A stretch of 64,000 nt of DNA from Anisus vortex (GCA_949126835.1 OX421492.1:38460886-38524885); one strand, 5' to 3'. Shown: positions 19,117 through 32,975, counted from the stretch's first letter. Notes: generated by a model from the sequence alone, not told the origin. A program made the numbers and translations.

Positions 19117-22100
19117 TAACCAGGTCTGGGTAGTCAAAACAATATGGTATGGGTATTACTTCCGAAAACAGAAAAAAAAAAATAATCTGCGCATTGTGTT
19201 CTGTATTTATTCTGTGGTGTAGCCTTCCCTTCTACTATATTAAGCAAGACGCTGTAATAACTAAACTAGCCTACACTGCACTGATGGCACTGGCATATAA
19301 AAACATGCTAGACAAAATAGGAAGATAATATAATTAGATTTTGCAACATGAAATTAAATCGACACGTTTCCATTTCATGTTGACTTTTTTTTAATTTCTT
19401 TACACCCCCCTTTGCCCATAGTTAGAAAAAAAAATTGTTGGAAACATTAGATCTAGTGTTGCAAGTTAATGCCAAACAAAATAATAAAAAGCTCATCGAG
19501 AACTCCCTAGAGGTCAAGCATCGAAATTGTGTTTCACCCGTTTCATTTACGTCTTTGGCGTAATAATGCGAACGCACGGCACATTTAGTTTAACTCTTGG
19601 TATAAAGGAGGGAATGTGATTGGATTATCTTTTTATTCTATTTTAGATTTAAATAATCCATTTAAAAAAAAAAGAAAAAGGGCATAAACTCGTGTCAAAT
19701 GTATTGAATGTTGAAAGGTTATCTGCTCTTGTTTACATCTCAAGCGAGCTTAATCGATAAGGTTTTTTTTGTATTCATGCTCTAAGTGCAATCATCAGTG
19801 AAGTGATTCTTATCATAAACCTGAATATTTTATTTTTTTTCCACGAAGAAATAAACCTTAGTTGCAAGATTTGACATTGTACTGTACGTAACAGTTGAGT
19901 AAACCACAGCGCGACATTCGCAGGCGAGTAGGCCCACAGAATGCGCAATCCCTGATATAGGCCTAGGCCTATATGCGCAGTCACTAAAAGTGAAGCTCGC
20001 CTTCCGCCATTTTCTTTTGACTCAAGGCAGGGGTCACTAGAGAAACTACTATGGTAAAATGAGAAAGGCTTATTTATTACTGATATCAAGCCTTAGCAAG
20101 CTTAGGACTAAAGCAAGGCTACTAATATTAAGTAATATGAGGTTACAACTTACAGTTGTTTCTCCTTTACGAGGTAAAAAAAAGCCTATAGTTTGGCATG
20201 CTTGTTTGTACGATAATCAATGTTTTCGCATCATTGCTTCAGTTTATTCTATAAAATAATATTTATTCTGTGAGTATTGGACATGCCTACCCCTAAGGAC
20301 TAAAATGAGGAACAATCTTGATGAAAAAGAGGATTTTTCAACAAAAAAGCGGAACACACTTTATCTAACAATCTTTTATAACAAAAAAAAAACAACAACA
20401 ATAAAACAACAACAATAGCTATTTAAAATGTAGGTAGGCCTACGTTTTACAGACAATTTGCAATGGATCTAGTTCTAGTAGGCCTACAAAAAACATTCAT
20501 TTGTTTTTCTTTGCTGAATAAACTCCATTGAATATTCCTTCCTATAACACTGAATTAGTTTTTTTACAGTTTGAACAAGTCATATTTAAACTTTCTGAGG
20601 CAGGACGTATAGATATATTTACAATCGTTATACCGCGAAAAACGTCAGAAAAGCCCAGAAGATCTCTTTTTATAAACACAGAAATCCCAAGTAATGATAA
20701 TTATAGCATTGTGACCTTTTTTGTGCCTTGGTTTTATCAACCTAGACACAAACTATATTTTAACACATGAAAAACCCAAACTTTCCAATTTGGTGTAACA
20801 AAACTACTAAAAAGCGGAACGGCGGAACAAAGTGTGTGTTTTTCAGTAGGCCTATTACGGCTCTCATAATGCCAATGTTTTGTAAGAAATTAATTAAACC
20901 CGATTCGTCTTTTTTTTAAAGTAATTATTTCATTTCTTGCTACAAAATTAAAAGATAACGTGATTCTGTTAGGATCTTTGAGCAAACTTTAAAAAAAATT
21001 GAACTGTTTCAGTTAGCCCGACTGCGTGTTTTTTTTGTAATCAAAATATGTTTTTCAAAAGCATTCCACTATTTTTTTCTTAAAGGTTCTTTGCTTTAAA
21101 ATCATTTCAATATTTCTAAATATTTTCTCCACCCAAATGAACCGAATGTATGGCTTCAAAAAGGGGCTGCCGCCATCCCTGGTGTAAGATTACATAATTA
21201 TTAACCTAACGACCCATGAGACTTATGGCCTTCAGCTAAACATCGTTAACATGTTAATTAGAAACGTGAGCTCATTTAACATTTAATACGATCACTTAGA
21301 CTTAATTAAAAAAATATAATTGAATATGTTAATTAGTTTGATGCATTTAGCATATTTTTAGAGTTTTATCTTTGAATAAAAAATAACTAAAGCATCCCTC
21401 TCTAGTAGTGGACGCAGTGTTACCAGGAATATCACTAAGGGGTGGAGGTTAAAATCCCACTATGTACATTTTAAATAAAAAGGGTTGTCCCCCTTAAAAC
21501 GTCATAAAGAAGAGAGATAATTTTATTTCTAATTTCCAACACTTCTATAATATGATAAAAATCATTCTTAACTCAATGTCATTGTAAATATTTTATTGAA
21601 AAAGAAATAATCAAATTGTAGGTTACACAAAGTACACAGAAAAATTTACTTAATTTTTTTTTCATTTCTAGTTATGTGACAAAACACTAGAACACAAATA
21701 TAAAAATCATTAACAAAAAATGTTTTATGCTACAATTTTCTATAAAAAGAAAATTTTATCTAAAATAAATGTTAATGCATTTCTTTTTTAAGATTATTTA
21801 GTTATGCTCCATGGTTACGATCAATTGTTTTTATAAGTAATAAAGATTTGATGAAGTGTTGGCTAAGTTTAGCAGTAGATATATTTATGTAGAATTTAGA
21901 ATGAAAATGTTTAGAGGAAGACAACATATTTAATCAAATTTCCCACTACTTGACTATCATCCTATCTAGCCAAACTTGGCATATAGACTTGTTGCCAATG
22001 ACAAAAAATTATATCAAATTTTCACTCCCATTTTCCTTTTTTTTTTTGTTGTTGAGATTGTTTTGTTTTTTTCATAACTACGATAGTTTGGAATCTCCTT

Positions 22101-23278
22101 CTAAACACTTGAAGTTTACAAATAAAGCAACGATTAAAACTTAAATATTATATAAACAGTAAAAAAAAAGTGTCTGAAAAAGAAAATAAAAAGTTCTAAA
22201 ATTTCATCAATTCTGTAAATGCCATAAAAAATTCTAGGCTATTCATAAAGGTTTAAAATTTACTAAATGTGTACAGAAATGCTTAAAATATTCTATTTAA
22301 AAAGAATGTAAATATAATACAATGAAAAAGTTTTTTTTTTACTTGGAACCAAAAGAAAATATGATACAAAATGTCTGAAAATATACTATTGCTTTTTATA
22401 AAATTTTTCAATGTTCAATTCAATTGTCTTCAAAGGTTACAAAAAAGCCTTTTTTAAAATTATTTTTTTTATACAAGAGATTATATCAATCCTAAAATCA
22501 ATAGCCTTGAAAAAAAACTAAATACAGATGATAATTTAATAAGGCAATAAAACAAAAATTTAATACAATACTACACTTTATAAACAAAAGTGTCAAGTAG
22601 ATGTGACAAAGTGGCTCACATGTCAAAGTAATTTCATTTTTTAAAAATCTAAAAACAATTATTTTTTTGTTAAAAAACAATTGTTGTCATGGAAATGTAA
22701 AAATTAAAAATCGGTTTGGAAAAAAACAAAACAAATCAACTCAACATTTGAGCAACATGAACAAAGAGCAATAACTCTGAAATAAATAAAAACTTCAAAT
22801 AACAAGAAGTAATAACATAATAACACAAGCAAACATGAATGCTTTAAAATTAATCAAAGAAAAATATATGTAAACTCCAACAAGGAAAACTAAAAATAAT
22901 TTGTCATTAAAATGTCTGAGAGGGAAATTATTTGCAGAATAAAAAATGTACCGCATTCAAAGCTGCAGTTTTGATGGATGTGGAAACTGGGTTAAAATGT
23001 CACAAAATAAATGTCAAGTTTGTAAAACATATAAAAAGAAAAGTTAAAATTTACATCATTGATGTAACAAACACTTATATGAGAATAAAAAAAAAAAGTG
23101 TAACAATTAGTAAAAAAAACAAAAATACATTCAGAAAAGTGATTTGACAAAATTCTTGTCAACCCAGGTCCGACTAAAACTAATTTGAAAGAAACAGTCG
23201 ATATACAGAATGTTGTTGTCTAAATAATAGAATTGTCTCAACTGTTCTGAGCTCTATGTAGCTGGTTCAGCGGATATA
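19117..23278. other. AT-rich intergenic DNA 3' of REC8, no gene seen
   Basis: About 4 kb with many A and T tracts and several TAGGCCTAC palindromes (for example near 20,440 and 20,480). ORFs of 60-104 codons (19,775-20,089 minus, 20,528-20,770 plus, 22,932-23,147 plus) show no domain or splice continuation. The region 23,278 downward to about 22,500 should contain the REC8 3' UTR. ATTAAA variants on the minus strand near 22,560 are possible polyadenylation signals, but none is compelling. Confidence 0.4.
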
Positions 23279-26200
23279 TCACTGCTGAGATTCAACACCA
23301 AAGATGAAGATATCTCCATAAGGATGTTCTTGTACAACACGAACTTTTCCTAGACATGCACTGGCTGTAGAAATGAGTTCTCTAAATTACTACTATTATT
23401 TCAATTTTAAAATTGTTTAAGAAAATTATTTACTCAACTCTTACAGTCCGAGACGCATATATTGTCATCAAAATATGAAATTCCGTGAAACCCCAGTCGC
23501 ATATATATTCCAGAAGGAAGGGTGTCTATTTAAAGCACAAAATAAAGGATTTGACCTTTCGCCATAGTCTCGGGCAGAATATTTGTTTGATTGCTGAATT
23601 TTATTTTGCTTTTTAAATTATGAAAAGTGACCAATCACTGAGGTTTTTTTTTAAAATTGAAAGTGTAGTCCTAATGGATGCTACCGAATTACCTTCAGCT
23701 ATTATAGACGTACGTGTTGATGAAACGTTTTCTTATGAATTAATATTACAAATGAATACAATTATTTTATGAATTAGATTATTCTAATCAGGTAAGTTTC
23801 TAGCAATTTACTCTCTATGTGTTATTAATTTTTACCAACAAAAAAGCAACAAAATATTTTTGGAATCCTATTGATGTATTAACCATTATCAAATAAAGTC
23901 TGGGCTGTAGGGAATAATTTGTAAAATAATGGACGGGACTGAAGGTATGCATAGCAGGAAAGTAGGTCGATACTTTAAGGGTTAAATGGCAACTTGTTTC
24001 AATACTAGCCTAACACATGATAAAAATAGATTTTAAATATGCTTTGTCTACTTACTGCATAATGCCATAAACATTTTTGCTGCCATCACTCTTGTTGTTG
24101 ACTGCGGTGGATAAAGTTCTTTAAACGTGATCAGACCTTCTGTTTGTTCTTGGCAACTTTTGTAACAACTAAGAAATAATATTCATTGTGAAAGAACTCC
24201 ATTATGGTTCAGTGTTTGAGCAAAATATATGTCTAAAAATATGAGTGTATAATTTAATATTCAACTAAATTGTGCTTACTTACTTCATAAACTCTTTTAA
24301 TGGGCTGCCTGACACACTTGTTTTACGAATGACTTCAACAAGGGTTTCATCTGTAATAAAAACAATTATAAATACTTATGTTAACAAAATATAAAAACAA
24401 TTATAAATACTTATGTTAACAAAATATAAAAACAATTATAAATACTTATATTTTAACAAATGAAAAAAACAATTTTAAATAGTTTTATTAACAAAATATA
24501 TAAAAAAATTATAATTACTTATAATAACTAATTATAAAAACAATTATAAATAATTAATTATATTAACAAAATATAATAATAATTATAAATAGTTTTATTA
24601 ACAAAATATAAAAAAACAATTATAATTACTTTTATAATTTAAATATAAGAACAACTATCATTACTTATTCTACAAAATATAATAACAACTATAGGGCCTA
24701 CAGGAAAAATATAAATATATTGTTTTAAATGTGAATTCTTATCTTAAATTTTTTGCTACACATTTTAATCTTCTGGAGACAGATATGGTTATATTTTAAT
24801 TCATTAACTTACAATATTCAAAGAAATGAACAAGATCGATGATATTAATAATTAATAATGTAAATGAATTTTCTGCAGAATGTTTTGCCTATCTAATTGT
24901 GTCGAACTTCTCATACAGTCCAATGATGAAAACCTGGATGCATGTAAAGCTATCTAGGGGACTACTTAAACACACTGACCAACACATTCTCACATGAACA
25001 CACTGACTTGCATACGATGAATCAGCCCATCTCACGAATACACTGACCTATATAAGTAACTGCCATAAACAATGTACCTAAATACTACTCTATGACTGAT
25101 CATGTACTGTATCAAACCTGGAGGCAAGGGTCCTAGAGGTGACAACATTGCTTCTTGTTCCTCTAGCAAACTGGGCATGGCTAGAAAACTTTGGTCTGCA
25201 ATTGATGAAAATGCTGGTTCTAAATGTGGAGCTGATTTACTTTGTATGGCACTGTCAGAATTCAAAGGATAAAATATAATTTATTACATATAATTAGAAT
25301 CTATTACTAATATCTGGTCAAATCGGTTGAGCAATGAAAATTGTCTAAACAAGAAATATTTTAAGACATTGTTAGATTAGAATAAACTCATTTCATTTAA
25401 GTTCAAGCTATTGTGTTGTTTTTTCAATCTTAATTGAAAAAAAAACATAAATTTACAGTATTTCACAAACAAAACAATATTCTATAAATTCAAGAATAGT
25501 TTAATTAAATTTTAACTGTATTCAGAAATATTTATTTAACAGTTAATGCTGTATCCCTATGATGAGCTTAGCAAAATCGCAACAAAATAACATTACTCTG
25601 TCTTTAAAAAACAAACCTGATTCCAGACTCATCACCAGAGAGAGCTATAACAGAATGGCTTCTATCTTCTCCAACAGCTGATACAGCTGAAGCTTCTCTC
25701 TGTTGTTCAATTGACGACGTGGACAATCGCTGAATTAAGAATGAATCAAAATGTATTACAGCCAGGTTAAAACCATTTTTAAGATTTTCAGATGTAAAAA
25801 ATAAACATTTGCACTATTGCTAATTCTGATAAAATGATATTATAATTAAAACCAATTAATTATGAACATAGGTTACAATAGCTGTTGATCCTTTTCTCTT
25901 AGATACGGGAACATCTTCTTCTTCTGTTGGGCTCAGTTTTCTTTTTAATGCTGATGATGTAAAGAAGAACAAAATATAGCATACAGCAGCTACAATAAAT
26001 AAAAATGCAATGTCCTATTATGAAAAGTAAACTTTTGAAACAACTGTATTTCATGGAGGATACATGTAAAATATATATATATATCATATTTATGTTGTAA
26101 TAACTGACATTCTGGCAAAAATTTGCCACAAATTCTCACTTGTAGGTATTGGGCTTGTAAAAGATGAAGAATCTGTTTCTGTATCATATGCTAAAATGCC

Positions 26201-29200
26201 AAATTTGCAACCTTTTCGCCAAAGTGGAAGCACCATCAAACTGTCAAAAACTTGTATAGAAAAAAAAAAGAAAAAAAAGGAATTTTTTTTTAGAAACCTT
26301 TGTCAAGAAAATTAGATTGTAGCTTTTTTATGAAACTTTGTAGTGTCTGATTGGTTATTTAATTAGGAAGTTATGAAAAAAACAAGACAATAAAGTTATT
26401 TTAATGCCATTTATTTGTTACTGACAAGTTCCAGTCTCTCTTGCATTCATTTTTTATCTCACAATGTCCATCCAATTGCACACCAATCTCTCTTCTACAA
26501 GCTATATACACCATACTATTCTCTCGAAACAAGTGCTTGAGTTTTAATAAATTTTACACTTTTTGTACTACATGTACTTATAATTAACAAATTATTACAT
26601 TTCTCCTTTTAAAGTAATATTTCTTTCTATGAAATCTAGTTAACTAATTCTGTTTCTATAAGGGGTATGAACTATCTTATAACATGAGTTTATATGCAGA
26701 AGACAAATATATGGCCAAGATTTAAATATTTTACCAATATAGCATATTGGCAGGATTCCTAAGATGACATTTTTGAACCACTGTTCACTGAGTTGAAATG
26801 ATTTTTTTAAAGCAACAATACTGTGATGATAAATTGAGAATCTAAAACTAGTAAAAACTAATGTACCGTATATACTCGCGTATAAGTCGCACTTTTTTTA
26901 CCGAAAATTTTGACAAAAAGTAGGGGTGCGACTTATACACCCAACACTGTTTTTGAAAAGTTTGAGAAACATCACTACTCTTTCATAAAGTTTCCTACAT
27001 AACCTGTATAGTTGACTGTAGTGATGTAGAATTACTAGGATATGCTTAGGCCTACATTTTACATTTAGAAAACTTTCGTAGGTGTAAATATTACTATCAT
27101 TATATAACTGAAATTGAAATCGACAAATATTCTAGGTTTTTCAGATTCCCCCACCTATTTTTCTTTTGACCTTTCGGACCGATTTTGTATTACCAAAACG
27201 TAGCATAAGTTTAAAGGCAGCATTTTTTTAGGAAAGTTTCCAAATTAGGGGGAATATTTAGTAGCTTTTATGTTTAAAAGGTATGCATTTTTGAGATATT
27301 GAAAGGCAGTTTAACCTGGGAAGTTAGGGTGCGACTTATGAGCAGGATCAATGACAACATATAAGAAAAATAATCTTAAACAACGGGTGCGACTTATGCA
27401 CCGGTGCGACTTATACGCGAGTATATAGTATATATGGTAATTAAAAGTTTCACTTTTAAAGAAAAAAATAATATATATATATCTATATATGTGTATTATC
27501 AGGCAAATATCAAGTTCAGCACTCACTTTTACTTCCTGTGCTGTTCAAAAAATCTTTTTCTGGCGGCTCTGAACATACCTACAAATTTGACAAATGTAAC
27601 ATTAAAATGATTAAACCAAACACAGAACAGTAAAATTGACACTGGTTCAATTATTATATCTAGTTTTTAAATAAATAAAATATACTCCATGAAAAATTAA
27701 GAAGAACAATATTATCCTTAAAACCACTAACCATTGGTGTGGTAGTATCAGATGAAGTAAGCATATTTGTCTTCATCTCAGATTTCTTAAGTTGAAATTT
27801 TTCATCCACTATAAGCTTGCTGGGTTTTCGTTTTCTTACTGGACTTGGGATGGACATTATGGGAGTAAGCTGGACAAGTTCTGGTTCCTGATAAAGTTCA
27901 CAAATAGCTTTTCAAACAAATGTCTGACTTACTAGTCATCTGAAACCTTTTCAAGCAAAGGAAATATTTGACTAACACTGAAAAATACTCTATATAAGTG
28001 GCAAGGCTATCAAAATGGAACTTGCATTGGGCCAATAAAAAAAGCTGGCAAAAAAAAATCATTTTTAAGCAATAAAAAATATACATTTATGTAGTGGGAC
28101 AAAGCTAATCTTTTGCTGTTGTCCATGCATGTCCTCATAAATTTAAATATTTTAATTAAACATTGTCTTATTTTTAATCTTAAATATACTAGTGTATGTT
28201 AATTGAAATGTGAGAGCAGAGAAATATTGCTACACATAAATTATAAATTGAATGTACGAATTTAAGATCCAACATGTTGAGATTTTCTATGATGTAAAGA
28301 CTTTGACTTGGAACCTAAACTTGTTGGGTTGAAATTCAAGTCAAGCTTAATAAATCTAGCTATAAAGTTTTTATTTCAAATAACACAACTAATAATAACT
28401 AAATGGGCTTTCATTAAACCAAGATTATTTACAGATATATATACTTATATTTTAAAATGTTTACCTTTTGAAGCCAGTCATGACTTAGTCGACTGAGGGG
28501 TGAAACAGTTTGAATAATTTCTGCAACTGTTTTATCAAATAACTGTTCATCACCCCCATTATCTTTTGATGTATGAAGTAAATCTTCTTGCAAAGATAAG
28601 CTTACATCAACATCACCTAAGAAATGAAAATTATGAACATCACCTAAAAAATGAAAATTATTAACATCACCTAAGAAATGAAAATTATGATAAAAACATA
28701 CATTTCGTATTTTTAAATAGAAGTAAATAGCTTGATTAAGAATTCAATGATTGAGAAAAGTAGCTCAGCTCTTGCCTGCAGGTTTCAGAACATCTTCCGC
28801 TGGTCTTTTCCTCTTGTCTGGAGAATGTGGGCGTTTTCTTTTCTTTTGTGGAGTTCCAGGCACTGTACCAGCTACTTTAGCTAATGGTGTCATCTCATTG
28901 GTGTACCTTCCTCTGTAGAGATTCATTTCAAAAACTTTTTTTTCAGAACAATAACTAGATACAACAATATTTTTAGTAAAAAAAAAAAAAAAATAAGATT
29001 AAAGAAGAAATAATACTTCAACCTCTACATTTCTATTTTATGAACAAAATACATTTCAAAGTAGTTGGTTAACAATGGACCAAGATTTAAATGTAAGACT
29101 AGATTTAAACAACAAATATTCAGACAACTTGATTTTTTTTTTAGATAATTAATTGAAGAGTCTGTAACAAACAGGGCTGATAAGTCAATGAGTTTTGTTT

Positions 29201-32200
29201 TTAATACTATTTATTTGATTTAGATCAGATTTTGTGATTCTATTTAAATTACTGTTAATAAAAAAATATTTTGAAAAAAATCTTAACTTTCTATGTGACC
29301 AACATATTAGATCTATGTCCAAATTACATCATGTTTTTTTTTACCAACTCCAGACATTATATTAAAATTTATATTTTTTATCCCAAGACTATTCAGTTTT
29401 TAACTTATCAAATTAGATTTTTTTAAAATATATTTTAGTATTTAAATTTAAACTATAAAAATTGAAATTTAAAAAAATAATAAAAAGCAGAAAATGTTTA
29501 CAATTTGGCTAAATTGACAGAAAGTGTATTAATTATAAATTTTTTTAAACTATGGAAGCTTGTAAAATAGTTATAGAAAAACAATATTTTGTAAAGCATT
29601 AAATATTTAATTATTGCCATGAAACCATAAATTATGATTTAAATCATTTAGTCTAATGTATCTCAATCCAGTTGACAAATAAGGTGAGAACTTTGAAATT
29701 GCAACAATGCAGCTATATTTTATTTATTTTTTTGTACTAACGGAAGAGGGCTCATCCTAGTGCCTGATGTAGGACTTTCATCCGAGGATAAAAATATTTC
29801 CTCACTTGAATGCTGCAACAATAGAAGGTTCTCATAATCAAGGGCTGGTAGGTCTTGCTCTCCAGGGAGCTAGGAAATATACAGACAAGATTGTTTTGTG
29901 CAAGCTTAAAGCAAACTTTAGTCAAATGTTGACATAGAATTCCATCTTGAAATTTCAAGTTTTTCCTTACCATTGGACTAAGTTCCGGGAAATGTTTTTC
30001 TCTAATTTGAATTTCTAACGGGTCAAACACTGAATGTGGCATTCCAAGGACTGTTAAAAAAAAAACATTAAGCATTTCAATTCAGAATTTTGTGTTTTCT
30101 TTTTGCTATTTTTTTTTAATCATTAATAAAATTAAACATTTATATATTATTTGTTAATTAAAATATTTAGCCAGGAAATAAAGTAATTTTAAAATTTAGA
30201 ATATAAATTTAAAAAAAAACTAGTATCAATGTACAATGTTCCAATACAGGTACTGTTATTGCAAAAAAAAAAAAAAACAATAATAAAATAAAGTAGAGAT
30301 GTAAATGTAAGCAAATTTAATTTTACTAGAAACTGAAATGCCATACAAGGCTTGTTAAAAGCTCAATATGATTACCTGGTTTAACTAACTCAGGCAAATC
30401 CAACATTCTTATATCAAAATCTTTCATAAATGTTTGGTCCCAGGATTCCTGTAATCATTAAGAAATAAATTTGCAGTCAATTAAAAAACATCTTTATAAT
30501 TATGAATGTTGAAAACTAAAATGGTGTAATAAGGTAGATAACTCTGAAAATACCAAATTGTTATCCTAAGCTTTAAAAAGGTTTTAACATTTTAAGCAAG
30601 GAAAGAATTGGAATAAAACTATCTGGTGATGTAATTTGAACAAAATGTTTTCATATTGAGAAGGCAAAAAGCTTTTACATATTAATAAAATTTAATCTAG
30701 CTCTGAATTTGCAGAAAATAAAATATTTTACCAGAAGTTTGTCAACATCTGCAGTGGAGTCTTTGTTCACACCAAAAAATGGGTCATAATACTTGTCCTT
30801 AATGCTTAATGGAACACAGGACTCAAGAGTTGCTACATCATGCTTACTGAAAACATGAAAAAGCAAATATTGTTTCATGAAAATCTGAATTACTTTACAA
30901 AAGGCTGGCTGGTCCTGTGGTTAGTACACTGGGCTGTCAACAAAACGACCCGGGTTCTAGCCCTGCCACCGACCAATCTCTGTCCCCTGAATGAGTTTTG
31001 GGCCTAGGACATAATAACCTTCTACCTAGAATAGAAGGAACGTCTGTAGACTTATAAGTCAAGAACAAGAGAAAAGTTTAAATTACTACCTTGAAATAAC
31101 AAGATCTATTTCTCCGGACGTTAGATGGTCAGGATAAAATCTACGTAACAGTGCTGTAGCATCCGCTAAAGAAAAAAAAGTTGAATGATAATATTCAATA
31201 AAATATGACACAAACAAAGAGTTTACATTTTTATCCATTGACTTTCAGTTTTAAAAAAGCCTCACCTACCTAAAAGAGATTCCCATTGCTTACTGATAAC
31301 GACAACAGTTCCATACATTAGTTGGGATGACAGATAAAGCGAGAACCGTTTGGGGCGTTTGTAAGTTTCTTTTCCACTATAGCCAGTTATATGTTCAAGT
31401 ATATCAGAACTAAAATAAATAATTTGTTACATTTAAAAGCAAATGTGTAGAATGTTGTTTTTATTTGCTTATGTTTATTGGTATCATTACCATTATTGTT
31501 AATAAGTAATAAAAATGACTTTAAATGTAGTTATTAAATGATTTTTTTGTGTTATAACATTCTAAAAAACACTATAAAATCATACAAATATATATCTAAT
31601 TAATAATTAATAGATCACAAATGTGTCCATGTTCAGCCTAATTAATAGAAATATTCTTAATATTAATAGTAATACTATATTACTATTAATATAACATAAA
31701 TAAACCAATGAACTAGGCTTACCATATATTTGAAATATTTATGACATGTAGCTCTCTTTTTGTAAGTACTCTTGTCTGAGTTGCTGCTAGCCTTAAATTT
31801 AATTTACACAAATTAAAACAGTATCACTCAATTAAATAGGCCTAATAATTGTAAAATGTTAGAATGATGATTAAATTATATTATAATTGATTATTGTTTG
31901 CATGATTTGCTTTTATGAGTAGTATTAAATAATAGTTATGCTAAATTCACTATAATTCAGTTGTAAAAAGTAGGCATATGCAATAAGTGCAGTAAGGCAT
32001 AGGCATATATTATATATATTCATAAAATGCATGAATTAATATGCTTTTTTCATCTATACTTCAATACTATGCAATTTTGCTTAGTAATAACAAGTGCCTA
32101 GTTTATATTATTGACGACTAATAAAATGTGTCCAGCTAAAGAGCTAAAAAAAAAATAATTAGTAATTATTAGGCCTCTAAGCCCTAAGCTATATAATCAT

Positions 32201-32975
32201 ATAAATTATCAATGATTCGTGATATTTAAATTTAAATAATAATTATCTTTTTTTATAATTAAATTAATTAGATCATTTATTAAATGAGAAATGAAATCTG
32301 ATTAAAATTAAATAATCAAAGTCATTCAATCAAATGTTACTCTTAACTCTTAACTTATAATATTAAGTTTATTAAGTTATATATTATATCATATCATAAC
32401 TTTCATAACTAATCATAACTGAATCATAATTTTTTAATTATGATTATGCTACTCATATTAAATGATATTAATGATATTAATAGGTCTACCACTCGTAACT
32501 CATAGTCGAAGACATCTGCATAGGCATAGCGCATAGGCTACTCTTAATACTAATAGACGTAGGCCTAAGTAATAACTTAGTCATAACTCATAACAAAAAA
32601 ACAGACATATTGTCACATATCATGCATAATTCATAATGAATGATATAAATTATAATAAATGATAAGACTAAAATTTTAAAGACTGATAAGTGGACTAAGT
32701 AGTAAGTTAAAGTAGACTATGACTCATACTGTAGTCATACTCATAGTCATACTACATAGTTAACATTATACATAGTAACATAGTTAATATAGAATATAGT
32801 ATATAGACATAGTATAAGTATAAGTTAGTATAAGTATAAGATAATAATAATTAATAAGTATGACAAGCAAGGCTAAACTAAGTCATTTTAAATATATAGG
32901 AATATGGGCCTAATTAGCCTACCATATCAATCCAAATCGACCGTTTCTTTTTAAATAGACGTGGCTATAAAACAT
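23279..32975 (-). CDS. REC8: REC8 meiotic cohesin kleisin subunit, complete, 19 coding exons
   Basis: REC8 is the meiotic alpha-kleisin that closes the SMC1/SMC3 cohesin ring and is cut by separase. Exons (minus, 5' to 3'): 32975-32923, 31791-31723, 31409-31270, 31165-31090, 30846-30732, 30448-30376, 30050-29971, 29869-29742, 28912-28776, 28616-28465, 27887-27732, 27578-27527, 26250-26140, 25950-25877, 25729-25617, 25251-25118, 24350-24284, 24168-24056, 23364-23279. Phases join without a break to 642 residues plus TGA. The N-terminus MFYSHVYLKRNGRFGLIW, LAATQTRVLTKRELHVINIS and KRFSLYLSSQLMYGTVVVIS match REC8 rather than RAD21, which has LARIWLAAHWDKKL. DPFFGV near residue 140 also recalls REC8. 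The C-terminal winged helix (about 560-642) has TTRVMAAKMFMALC and VRVVQEHPYGDIFIFG. The middle is Ser/Lys/Glu-rich, with basic patches (KKRKRPHSPDKRKRP, VRKRKPSKLIV) and one EQQR that would fit the separase consensus. Intron 9 uses a GC donor. Human REC8 is about 547 residues, so this one is longer in the linker. Confidence 0.92.
24360..24700. repeat. Degenerate AT-rich tandem repeat in REC8 intron 16
   Basis: Roughly nine diverged copies of a unit near 33 bp, AAAACAATTATAAATACTTA plus TGTTAACAAAATAT. The first three are almost identical and the rest decay. It lies between REC8 exon 17 (ending upstream at 24,350) and exon 16, immediately 5' of the exon 17 acceptor on the transcribed strand. 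Confidence 0.85.
26866..27437. mobile_element. TA-flanked MITE in REC8 intron 12
   Basis: The left end CCGTATATACTCGCGTATAA, then GTCGCAC, and the right end GTGCGACTTATACGCGAGTA, then TATAGTATATATGG, are inverted. Both ends are bounded by TA. Additional GGTGCGACTTATNCACC units lie inside both ends (about 26,925 and 27,388). The family wording ACTCGCGTATAAGTCGCA is widespread in animal genomes. The TA boundary fits the Tc1/mariner superfamily, but this is an inference. No ORF of a transposase is present. Confidence 0.8.
28612..28690 (-). repeat. Triplicated 27-bp repeat carrying the REC8 exon 10 splice acceptor
   Basis: Three 27-bp tandem copies each contain, on the minus strand, TTTCATTTYTTAGGTGATGTT, that is a pyrimidine-rich tract, a TTAG acceptor and the first bases of exon 10. 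The acceptor AG dinucleotides are at 28,618/28,617, 28,645/28,644 and 28,672/28,671. Because 27 is a multiple of three and the added copies encode GDVHNFHFL and GDVNNFHFL without a stop, all three acceptors keep the reading frame. I used the innermost one in the REC8 model. The others would add 9 or 18 residues. Confidence 0.85.
30903..31075 (+). mobile_element. tRNA-derived SINE, family 2, in REC8 intron 4
   Basis: The head GGCTGGCTGGTCCTGTGGTT (A box region) with ACCCGGGTTCTAGCCCTGCC (B box GGGTTCTAGCC) is followed by the body TCTGTCCCCTGAATGAGTTT, CTAGGACATAATAACC, and the tail AAGGAACGTCTGTAGACTTA. It lies antisense to REC8, between exons 5 and 4. Confidence 0.85.
32400..32900. repeat. 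Low-complexity CATA/TAGTA-rich stretch in REC8 intron 1
   Basis: Cryptically simple DNA made of short shuffled words (ATCATAACT, CTCATAGTCATACTACATAG, ATAGTATAAGTATAAGTTAG). It is a minor version of the block at 41,880-43,060. No coding or RNA feature is seen. Confidence 0.6.

Noticed and set aside
20528..20770. 80-codon plus-strand ORF, not obviously low complexity
   Set aside because: No start context, no recognisable domain and no in-phase splice continuation. It lies alone in AT-rich DNA.
23279..32975. RAD21 rather than REC8
   Set aside because: The N-terminal IWLAATQTR...KREL and the FSLYLSSQL wording fit REC8, and the RAD21 signature LARIWLAAHWDKKLTKAHV is absent.
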